Source: Paracyclopina nana (lineage: Eukaryota; Arthropoda; Copepoda; Cyclopoida; Cyclopettidae). Taken from it: a stretch of DNA of 64,000 nucleotides. Shown here in pieces: positions 12,801 through 20,876 of the stretch (its first letter is position 1; each line of letters opens with the position of its first letter). Where the stretch lies: positions 1,803,001 to 1,867,000 of the forward strand of contig JAGUCH010000008.1 of NCBI GenBank assembly GCA_019096065.1, given 5' to 3'. Both the position numbers and the translations under genes were made by a program. The notes under the pieces were generated by a model. It saw nothing but the letters and a program-made list of their open reading frames with translations. It was not told the origin of the DNA and ran no database searches.

Positions 12801-15800
12801 ACACAATTTGGCACACACGGCACACACAAGTCTAAAACTCATACATAGAGATGGAAATTTCCCATTTTTTTCTTGTTTCCAAAATCATGCCTGTTTTCCA
12901 GTTCTCACACAAAAAACTGAGATGCTGAGTCATCTTTGGCCGAGTCTCAGCAGTTTTTCAAATTTCCAGCTGCTTTAGTTATTCCATCCGTTCTATTAGA
13001 GCTTGGCACACACAGCACACAATTTGGCACACACGGCACACACAAGTCTAAAACTCATACTTAGCGATGGAAATTCACCATTTTTTTGTTGGTTCCCAAA
13101 ATTAAGCCTGTTTTCCGGTTCTCACACAAAAAACTGAGATGCTGAGTCATCTTTAGCCGAGTCTCAGCACTTTTTCAAATTTCCAGTTGCTTTAGTTATT
13201 CCATCCGTTCTATTAGAGCTTGGCACACACAGCACACAATTTGGCACACACGGCACACACAAGTCCAAAACTCATACTTAGCGATGAAAATTCCCCGTTT
13301 TTTTGTTGGTTCCCAAAATTAAGCCTGTTTTCGGGTTTTCACACAAAAAACTGAGATGCTGAGTCATCTTTAGCCGAGTGTCAGCACTTTTTCAAATTTC
13401 CAGCTGCTTTAGTTATTCCATCCGTTCTATTAGAGCTTGGCACACACAGCACACAATTTGGCACACACGGCACACACAAGTCTAAAACTCATACTTAGCG
13501 ATGGAAATTCACCGTTTTTTTGTTGGTTCCCAAAATTAAGCCTGTTTTCCAGTTCTCACACAAAAAACTGAGATGCTGAGTCATCTTTAGCCCAGTCTCA
13601 GCAGTTTTTCAAATTTCCAGCTGCTTTAGTTATTCCATCCATTCTATTAGAGCTTGGCACACACAGCACACAATTTGGCACACACAGCACACAATTTGGC
13701 ACACACGGCACACACAAGTCTAAAACTCATACTTAGCGATGGAAATTCACCGTTTTTTTGTTGGTTCCCAAAATTAAGCCTGTTTTCCAGTTCTCACACA
13801 AGAAACTGAGATGCTGAGTCATCTTTGGCCGAGTCTCAGCAGTTTTTCAAATTTCCAGCTGCTTTAGTTATTCCATCAGTTCTATTAGAGCTTGGCACAC
13901 ACAGCACACAATTTGGCACACACGGCACACACAAGTCTAAAACTCATACTAAGGGATGGAAATTCACCGTTTTTTTGTTGTTTCCCAAAATTAAGCCTGT
14001 TTTCCGGTTCTCACACAAAAAACTGAGATGCTGAGTCATCTTTAGCCGAGTCTCAGCAGTTTTTCAAATTTCCAGCTGCTTTAGTTATTCCATCCGTTCT
14101 ATTAGAGCTTGGCACACACAGCACACAATCTGGCACACACAAGTCCAAAACAAATACTTAGAGATGGAAATTCCCCATTTTTGAGTTGGTTCCCAAAATT
14201 AAGCCTGTTTTCCGGTTCTCACACAAAAAACTGAGATGCTGAGTCATCTTTTGCCCAGTCTCAGAATTTTTTCAAGTTTCCAGTTGCTCAAGACAATGAA
14301 TCTTTTCTATGGGTGCTTGCAGGACACTTAAGCCTAAAACTGTAGCTTGTTCTCATAAACATTTCTATAAGGTAAGCAAGGCACTTTGCGCGCTTATATC
14401 GCAGCATCTACTCGTCCGATTGGAACCAAATTTGGTGGAATTCATATGGACGTATTGAAGAATCTTCATGCCAATTTTCATCCGGATTGGAGGACGCTAA
14501 GGCCGCCTTACTGAAAGTGAGGCAAATCAGTTAAGCAAAGGAGAAAAATCAGCCACCTCCTTAGAGACCTCCGATCCTGATGAAAATTGGTATGAAGATT
14601 CTTCAATACGCTCTTATGAATACCTCCAAATTTGGTTCCAATCGGCTCAATACTTACTGAGTTATGAGCTTCCAAAGTGCCTTGCTTTGCTTACCACCTG
14701 CCTTACTGAGTTTTATGAGAACAAGCTTGTTGCATGGTTTTCAGTTGTTACTCAGCCAAATGGATTTCACAGATTTTCTCAAAAAAAAATGTAGATGTTT
14801 CTTATTTCTTATTCATTTTAGAACTTATCATTCTATTCTTCAGTTTCCACCTTTTGAAGCTATTTTGCCTTTGTGGACTATTTGAGCTTTTTGGGCTATT
14901 TGGTGTTTTGACTATTCTTCCTTTTCAAACTTTTTGGACTTTTTGGGCTATTGGGTCTTTTTTGGGGAACCGATTCTGGATTACTATTTGGGCGATAGCA
15001 GCCTGTCAGCTGAGATTTACAGAGACAATTTATTCAGAAGTAGCATACGTAGAAGTGGAGATTAGCTTGTTCTCATAAAACTCAGTAAGGCAGGCGGTAA
15101 GCAAAGCAAGGCACTTTGGAAGCTCATAATCATAACTCAGTAAGTACTGAGCCGATTGGAACCAAATTTGGAGGTATTCATTATAGAAATGTTTATGAGA
15201 ACAAGCTATCAACTTTGTTATAAAATGAAATAATCTTCTGCTGAGTCCCCAGATTCCATGGCTGTAAACAAATCAAATATTGGACTTCTACAAGCTGAGA
15301 TAGTGCTGAGAGCTCAGCAGTAGAAAACAAGTGGACTTGGATGTGGACTTTTTCATGAATTTATCATTTAGAGTGGAAATTTTGGCACAAAAACGGTAAC
15401 TGTCAAATTTCGGGCAACTCTGACTTCATAGAATCTTTGAGCAAGATCTATCTTATCTAGAACCTGACATATCGCGCGTCAAAGTTTAGCTCTGTTTAAG
15501 CATCCGTCTGATGCCATTTACTTAGACAAGATGCTGAGATATCTTGTTGAATTAGAAATAAAAAGTGTTCAGTTTGGTCTCCCGTTTCTAAAACTGTAAA
15601 TAGACCCGAAATTGGAGCATTTTTCGAATTTTGGCATTGAATAGACAGTTGAAACGGCAGCTGTATGTACTAAGTAATACATAAGGCCGTTTCATCAGAA
15701 GTGGCAGAAGTAGATGCTGAGATATCAATTTTGCTATTAAATGAGAAAAGGTTCTGCTGAGTCCCCAGATTCCATAGGTGTAAATAGTTTTAAAATCAGA

Positions 15801-18800
15801 CAATTACAAGCTGAGATAGTGCTGAGCGCTCAGCAGTACAGAACAAGCAGACTTTGAAGAGGACTTGTAGACTTGACTTTGAAGTACAATTTGTAGAGGA
15901 GCTCATCACGACTTTAAAAAAGTAAATAGATTCTTCCTGAGACGCTCCATTGCTGAGATATTGATTGTCAAAGTTTACTGTTGCTGAGCCCCAGAAAAAG
16001 TGCACTTTTTAGCTCAGCTCTCCGATTTGACTGAAACTTAGCACAAGTGATCTACTACAGAATGCGGCTCCGAAAATGCAAGCAGCAGGCTGCTCTGAAA
16101 AAGTAAATAAATTGGCCGAATCGGCTGTACCGCGGTTGCAATTTCCGAGCCGCAACCTGTATAATGACATGAAATAGCACATCAATGGATTTAGTGCTGT
16201 ACAGCTCAGCAGCAGAGATGTTTAGCCAGATATGCTCAGCAAAAAACACTGATCAACAGAGAACCATCTACATTATCAGAAAAGCTGATAGCAAGAACTA
16301 ATTGCCCATACAACAGGGATCAGTTATCAGTAAAGACATTTCATTCTGCTGAGTTCTGATGCAAAGTTCTGAAAACAGGGTCAATTCATCTCAATTGGAT
16401 CCCTTTGAGAAAACTGGCTTACTTTTGGGAACCAACAAAACAACGATGAATTTCCATCTCTAAGGGCCTGTTCACCTGCTTATTATGGCCGTTATTTTGG
16501 AAAAATATCGAAGAGAAATACTGAGAAACTGAGAATTTTATTATTAGAGTAGGATGGTTTTTGGTACCAATATATCGATTCCGAAGTCAAAATTTGAAAA
16601 ATGATTGTGCAAGTGCCTGATATTTGCAAATATCAGCATAATATCGCGAGTTATCTTGCTGATAATATTGCAGGTGAACAGGGCCTAAGTATAAGTTTTA
16701 AACTTGGGTGTGCACGGCTCTAATAGAACAGATGCATTCATTAAAGCAACTGGAAATTTTAAAAGTGCTGAGACTGGGCTAAAAATGACTCAGTGATGTG
16801 TGCCTTGTGTGCCAAATTGTGTGCTGTGTGTGCCAAGCTCTAATAGATTAGATTCTTTCAATAAAGAAACTGGAAATAAGACTCGGCTAAATATGACTCA
16901 GCATCTCAGTTTTTTGTGTGAGAACTGGAAAACAGGCTTAATTTTGGGAACCAACAAAAAAACGGGGAATGTCCATCCCTTAGTATGAGTTTTAGACTTG
17001 TGTGTGCCGTGTGTGCCAAATTGTGTGCCGTGTGTGCCAAATTGCGTGCTGTGTGTGCCAAGCTCTAATAGAACGGATGGAATAACTAAAGCAGCTGGAA
17101 ATTTGAAAAGCTGCTGAGACTGGGCTAAAGATGACTCAGCATCTCAGTTTTTTGTGTGAGAACTGGAAAACAGGCTTAATTTTGGGAACCAACAAAAAAA
17201 TGGTGAATTTCCATCCCTTAGTATGAGTTTTAGACTTGTGTGTGCCGTGTGTGCCAAATTGTGTGCTGTGTGTGCCAAGCTCTAATAGAACGGATGGAAT
17301 AACTAAAGCAGCTGGAAATTTGAAAAACTGCTGAGACTCGGCCAAACATGACTCAGCATCTCAGTTTTTTGTGTGAGAACTGGAAAACAGGCTTAATTTT
17401 GGGAACCAACAAAAAAATGGTGAATTTCCATCGCTAAGTATGAGTTTTAGACTTGTGTGTGCCGTGTGTGCCAAATTGTGTGCTGTGTGTGCCAAGCTCT
17501 AATAGAACGGATGGAATAACTAAAGCAGCTGGAAATTTGAAAAACTGCTGAGACTCGGCCAAAGATGACTCAGCATCTCAGTTTTTTGTGTGAGAACTGG
17601 AAAACAGGCATGATTTTGGAAACAAGAAAAAAATGGGAAATTTCCATCTCTATGTATGAGTTTTAGACTTGTGTGTGCCGTGTGTGCCAAATTGTGTGCC
17701 GTGTGTGCCAAATTGCGTGCTGTGTGTGCCAAGCTCTAATAGAACGGATGGAATAACTAAAGCAGCTGGAAATTTGAAAAACTGCTGAGACTGGGCTAAA
17801 GATGACTCAGCATCTCAGTTTTTTGTGTGAGAACTGGAAAACAGGCTTAATTTTGGGAACCAACAAAAAAACGGTGAATTTCCATCGCTAAGTATGAGTT
17901 TTAGACTTGTGTGTGCCGTGTGTGCCAAATTGTGTGCCGTGTGTGCCAAATTGCGTGCTGTGTGTGCCAAGCTCTAATAGAACGGATGGAATAACTAAAG
18001 CAGCTGGAAATTTGAAAAACTGCTGAGACTGGGCTAAAGATGACTCAGCATCTCAGTTTTTTGTGTGAGAACTGGAAAACAGGCTTAATTTTGGGAACCA
18101 ACAAAAAAATGGTGAATTTCCATCGCTAAGTATGAGTTTTAGACTTGTGTGTGCCGTGTGTGCCAAATTGTGTGCTGTGTGTGCCAAGCTCTAATAGAAC
18201 GGATGGAATAACTAAAGCAGCTGGAAATTTGAAAAACTGCTGAGACTCGGCCAAAGATGACTCAGCATCTCAGTTTTTTGTGTGAGAACTGGAAAACAGG
18301 CTTAATTTTGGGAACCAACAAAAAAATGGTGAATTTCCATCGCTAAGTATGAGTTTTAGACTTGTGTGTGCCGTGTGTGCCAAATTGTGTGCTGTGTGTG
18401 CCAAGCTCTAATAGAACGGATGGAATAACTAAAGCAGCTGGAAATTTGAAAAACTGCTGAGACTCGGCTAAAGATGACTCAGCATCTCAGTTTTTTGTGT
18501 GAGAACCGGAAAACAGGCTTAATTTTGGGAACCAACAAAAAAATGGTGAATTTCCATCGCTAAGTATGAGTTTTAGACTTGTGTGTGCCGTGTGTGCCAA
18601 ATTGTGTGCTGTGTGTGCCAAGCTCTAATAGAACGGATGGAATAACTAAAGCAGCTGGAAATTTGAAAAACTGCTGAGACTCGGCCAAAGATGACTCAGC
18701 ATCTCAGTTTTTTGTGTGAGAACTGGAAAACAGGCATGATTTTGGAAACAAGAAAAAAATGGGAAATTTCCATCTCTATGTATGAGTTTTAGACTTGTGT

Positions 18801-20271
18801 GTGCCGTGTGTGCCAAATTGTGTGCCGTGTGTGCCAAATTGCGTGCTGTGTGTGCCAAGCTCTAATAGAACGGATGGAATAACTAAAGCAGCTGGAAATT
18901 TGAAAAACTGCTGAGACTGGGCTAAAGATGACTCAGCATCTCAGTTTTTTGTGTGAGAACTGGAAAACAGGCTTAATTTTGGGAACCAACAAAAAAACGG
19001 TGAATTTCCATCGCTAAGTATGAGTTTTAGACTTGTGTGTGCCGTGTGTGCCAAATTGTGTGCCGTGTGTGCCAAATTGCGTGCTGTGTGTGCCAAGCTC
19101 TAATAGAACGGATGGAATAAGTAAAGCAGCTGGAAATTTGAAAAACTGCTGAGACTGGGCTAAAGATGACTCAGCATCTCAGTTTTTTGTGTGAGAACTG
19201 GAAAACAGGCTTAATTTTGGGAACCAACAAAAAAATGGTGAATTTCCATCCCTTAGTATGAGTTTTAGACTTGTGTGTGCCGTGTGTGCCAAATTGTGTG
19301 CTGTGTGTGCCAAGCTCTAATAGAACGGATGGAATAACTAAAGCAGCTGGAAATTTGAAAAACTGCTGAGACTCGGCCAAAGATGACTCAGCATCTCAGT
19401 TTTTGTGTGAGAACCGGAAAACAGGCTTAATTTTGGGAACCAACAAAAAAACGGTGAATTTCCATCCCTTAGTATGAGTTTTAGACTTGTGTGTGCCGTG
19501 TGTGCCAAATTGTGTGCCGTGTGTGCCAAATTGCGTGCTGTGTGTGCCAAGCTCTAATAGAACGGATGGAATAACTAAAGCAGCTGGAAATTTGAAAAAC
19601 TGCTGAGACTGGGCTGGGCTAAAGATGACTCAGCATCTCAGTTTTTTGTGTGAGAACTGGAAAACAGGCTTAATTTTGGGAACCAACAAAAAAATGGTGA
19701 ATTTCCATCGCTAAGTATGAGTTTTAGACTTGTGTGTGCCGTGTGTGCCAAATTGTGTGCTGTGTGTGCCAAGCTCTAATAGAACGGATGGAATAACTAA
19801 AGCAGCTGGAAATTTGAAAAACTGCTGAGACTCGGCCAAAGATGACTCAGCATCTCAGTTTTTTGTGTGAGAACTGGAAAACAGGCTTAATTTTGGGAAC
19901 CAACAAAAAAAGGGGAAATTCCATCTCTAAGTATGTGTTTGGGTCTTGTGTGTGCCTTTTAGTAATTGTGTGCCATGTGTGTGCCGTGTGTGTAGTGTGG
20001 GCCGTGTGGGCCAAATTGTGGGTATTGTGTGCCTTTTAGTACGTGCGAAATAAATTGCTTTATTAAGTTTTTTATGAATTTTCAGATTTTGTTGAAGAAA
20101 GATGAGAACTTTGACATTGCTGATATAAAAAATGCGGGCTCGTTTGAAGAAATGACCGAGCTAAATGCCAAAACAGCTCTTAGCTCGACCAACCAGATCA
20201 AGACAAATGAGCCTTACCGTGAAAGAGTTTTTGGCCTGATTCAAGAAGCCATCGACAGGGAACTTATCTAA
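9894..20271 (+). CDS. CHK kinase-like (EcKinase) protein, four exons
   Basis: Small-molecule kinase of the CHK/EcKinase family (Pfam EcKinase, formerly DUF227), arthropod proteins linked to phosphorylation of ecdysteroids or xenobiotics. The substrate here is unknown. Exons are 9894-10145, 10243-10432, 10488-11137 and 20086-20271. All phases join cleanly (0, 1, 0) and give 425 residues, normal for the family. The catalytic loop reads HGDAWYNN (residues 258-265) and the DFG-equivalent is LLDFQ (Asp283). The last exon begins ILLKKDENFD and ends with NEPYRERVFGLIQEAI and a few more residues, the usual family C-terminus, which supports splicing over the huge third intron. Introns 1 and 2 are 97 and 55 bp. 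Intron 3 is 8,948 bp because a foldback-type element sits in it. A poly(A) signal follows at 20317. The kinase assignment is firm; the substrate is not known. Confidence 0.9.
11158..11166. repeat. Left copy of candidate 9-bp target-site duplication
   Basis: GAAATAAAT stands directly outside the left end of the foldback-type element and recurs at 20047-20055 directly outside the right end. Both copies lie in CHK intron 3. AT-rich 9-mers can recur by chance, but both abut the exact points where the inverted-repeat similarity stops. Confidence 0.65.
11172..14330 (+). repeat. Left arm: about 14 tandem copies of a 217-bp unit
   Basis: The unit contains landmark strings GATGGAAATTCACC, GGTTCCCAAAATTAAGCCTG, ACTGAGATGCTGAGTCATC and CTATTAGAGCTTGGCACACA. 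GATGGAAA or GATGAAAA recurs at about 11288, 11505, 11722, 11939, 12156, 12373, 12611, 12847, 13066, 13283, 13498, 13737, 13954 and 14163. Spacing is mostly 217 bp; some units are about 238 bp because a 21-bp GGCACACA(C)GGCACACAATTT subrepeat is doubled. The innermost and outermost copies are the most diverged, as expected when the middle of an array is homogenised. 217 is not a multiple of three, so the short open frames in each unit do not form a protein. Confidence 0.92.
14345..14726. mobile_element. 382-bp foldback MITE, family A (copy 1)
   Basis: The ends are GCTTGTTCTCATAAA and its inverted copy TTTATGAGAACAAGC, with TA on the left and TT (probably a mutated TA) on the right. Much of the interior is also palindromic: CGATTGGAACCAAATTTGG and GAAGAATCTTCAT near the left pair with matching inverted stretches near the right. 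An element of the same length sits at 34145-34526, and a shorter one at 15065-15206. The TA target site suggests a Tc1/mariner-type MITE. It lies in the centre of the 8.88-kb element. Confidence 0.8.
15065..15206. mobile_element. 142-bp internally deleted member of MITE family A
   Basis: The ends are the same GCTTGTTCTCATAAA and TTTATGAGAACAAGC, flanked by TA on both sides (15063-15064, 15207-15208). Only short subterminal stretches remain of the 382-bp form, including ACCAAATTTGGAGGTATTCA. It looks like an internal-deletion derivative inserted separately, about 340 bp from the full-length copy. Confidence 0.75.
15207..16404. other. Central region of the foldback-type element
   Basis: About 1.2 kb between the MITEs and the right arm, with no credible coding frame. 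Two stretches of about 125 bp, near 15210-15335 and 15725-15850, are clearly related; both contain CTGAGTCCCCAGATTCCAT and CAAGCTGAGATAGTGCTGAG. The string GATGCTGAGATATC or similar recurs near 15531, 15711 and 15950. This suggests an old, decayed tandem or segmental duplication. A TA-flanked MITE lies at 16058-16159. No transposase remnant was recognised. Confidence 0.55.
16058..16159. mobile_element. TA-flanked MITE, family C (copy 2, 102 bp)
   Basis: It starts CAGAATGCGGCTCCGAAAAT and ends ..CCGAGCCGCAACCTG, flanked by TA (16056-16057, 16160-16161). It shares its ends and the string TGGCCGAAT with the 72-bp copy at 6575-6646. The interior is about 30 bp longer. Confidence 0.65.
16405..20041 (-). 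repeat. Right arm: about 15 inverted copies of the 217-bp unit
   Basis: The same unit as the left arm in reverse complement. CCATCTCT/CCATCGCT/CCATCCCT marks recur near 16452, 16971, 17210, 17428, 17645, 17881, 18118, 18336, 18553, 18770, 19007, 19247, 19463, 19706 and 19921. Long and short units (about 237 and 217 bp) alternate so that the block starting near 17645 is repeated about 1,125 bp later near 18770, a partial five-unit higher-order repeat. Individual units match left-arm units almost base for base, more closely than some neighbours in the same arm. A TAA-flanked MITE interrupts one unit at 16464-16685. Confidence 0.92.
16464..16685. mobile_element. 222-bp PIF/Harbinger-type MITE, family B (copy 1)
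   Basis: The element starts GGGCCTGTTCACCTGC and ends GCAGGTGAACAGGGCC, flanked by TAA on both sides (16461-16463, 16686-16688). It sits inside a 217-bp unit. Uninterrupted units read ..CCATCTCTAAGTATG.., so the empty site is known and the TAA duplication is confirmed directly. GG(G)CC ends and a 3-bp TWA target are typical of PIF/Harbinger elements. A second copy is at 34121-34729. No coding capacity. Confidence 0.85.
20047..20055. repeat. Right copy of candidate 9-bp target-site duplication
   Basis: GAAATAAAT, identical to 11158-11166, directly follows the right end of the foldback-type element and is 30 bp before the splice acceptor of the last CHK exon. Confidence 0.65.
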
Positions 20272-20316
20272 AATTGGCTTACTTTATGAAGCGGCCAATA
20301 GAATTTAAGACTTTCC

Positions 20317-20322
20317 AATAAA
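20317..20322 (+). terminator. Poly(A) signal of the CHK kinase gene
   Basis: AATAAA lies 46 bp after the stop codon, followed by a T-rich stretch. It is the only canonical signal close behind the last exon. Confidence 0.6.
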
Positions 20323-20420
20323 TCATCTTTTTTCATTAAAGTCATTGCGTTGACTGTTCATGGATAAGCAATATTTCCATGAATAAAAACTTTATGATAA
20401 TTATTTCATTATCATGAATT

Positions 20421-20492
20421 GGCTCGTTGGTCTAGGGGTATGATTCTCGCTTAGGGTGCGAGAGGTCCCGGGTTCAAATCCCGGACGAGCCC
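20421..20492 (+). tRNA. tRNA-Pro (anticodon AGG)
   Basis: A complete 72-nt cloverleaf without intron. The acceptor arms GGCTCGT and ACGAGCC pair, the D-arm region is TGGTCTAGGGGTATGATT, the anticodon stem CTCGC/GCGAG encloses the loop TTAGGGT with AGG at 20453-20455, and the T-arm CCCGG GTTCAAA CCGGG type stem is intact. The internal A and B boxes (TGGTCTAGGGG.., GGTTCAAATCC) are canonical. It reads CCU codons, plus CCC through A34-to-inosine editing. It stands alone just behind the CHK gene on the same strand, with a run of T after it. Confidence 0.97.
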
Positions 20493-20501
20493 ATCGTAAT
20501 A

Positions 20502-20506
20502 TTTTT
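20502..20506 (+). terminator. RNA polymerase III terminator of tRNA-Pro
   Basis: A run of five T residues ten bases after the mature tRNA end, the usual Pol III stop signal. Confidence 0.75.
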
Positions 20507-20597
20507 ATTCGTGGATTGAGAATATTCGCTTTTGTTAGCTCATTTTAAGGGATTTTTTAAAGGCATTATACTAACACAGTGGTTGGTACTCCAGTCT

Positions 20598-20876
20598 TTA
20601 GGCTATTTTATTTTTAAAATGGTAGGCCACAACAAAAATGGAGCTGCAGCTGCTGCCTGTACAAGCAGCTTCTAATTGCTGGGCCTGGATAATGGCCAGA
20701 CAGGCAGAGGCCTCCAATGGCTGAAGTGGGGCCAAATACAGCTGAAGTTTCTGCGGCCGTTGTACTTGTTGCTGATTCTCTGAATGGCAACCATGGCCGA
20801 AACGGCCACCTCGACCTTCATGGTGACCTCCATGGCCTCCACTAACGCCGTAATCACCGCGACAAAAATGGCCTCC
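20598..20876 (-). CDS. Possible exon of a Gly/His-rich protein (uncertain)
   Basis: A 92-codon open frame on the minus strand that begins after an in-frame stop and lacks its own ATG. Its first third is Gly/His-rich (GGHGGHHEGRGGRFGHG), then Gln-rich (ENQQQVQRPQ), then hydrophobic, with two cysteines near the end. Such composition occurs in secreted cuticle or antimicrobial-like peptides, but I recognise no family. A start exon with a signal peptide was looked for upstream (20900-21260) and not found convincingly. The stretch is more GC-rich than its surroundings. It may be a real final exon, a decayed gene or chance. Confidence 0.2.
   Translation of the reverse strand, partial: GGHFCRGDYGVSGGHGGHHEGRGGRFGHGCHSENQQQVQRPQKLQLYLAPLQPLEASACLAIIQAQQLEAACTGSSCSSIFVVAYHFKNKIA

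Larger units (their letters stand above)
11167..20046. mobile_element. 8.88-kb foldback-type element inside CHK intron 3
   Basis: The two ends are inverted copies of each other. The left end starts GGGACCTCCTAAAAGGCACA, and the right end read backwards starts GCACGTACTAAAAGGCACAC. The similarity continues through non-tandem terminal DNA into long arms of 217-bp tandem repeats, in direct orientation on the left and inverted on the right. The centre (about 14330-16400) is different DNA with several small MITEs inserted. This is the architecture of Drosophila Foldback (FB) and Galileo elements: long inverted repeats built from tandem subrepeats. The flanking 9-bp direct repeat also fits FB or Mutator-type insertion. 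I find no transposase, so the copy is non-autonomous. Taking out the element plus one duplication copy leaves a 59-bp intron, the same size class as the neighbouring introns. Superfamily is uncertain. Confidence 0.8.

Noticed and set aside
14734-15078. 114-codon hydrophobic frame in the element centre as a membrane protein or transposase fragment
   Set aside because: It begins inside the end of a MITE and is made of Phe/Leu-rich low-complexity translation of T-rich DNA; no transposase motif.
11593-19550. Repeated 69-70-codon frames, identical in many units of both arms, as genes
   Set aside because: They arise because the satellite unit has one stop-free frame. The 217-bp period shifts the frame each time, the frames begin and end within units, and the peptide has no protein-like features.
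11172-20041. CRISPR or immunoglobulin-like array
   Set aside because: Units are 217 bp, contiguous, without variable spacers; the context is an intron of an animal gene.
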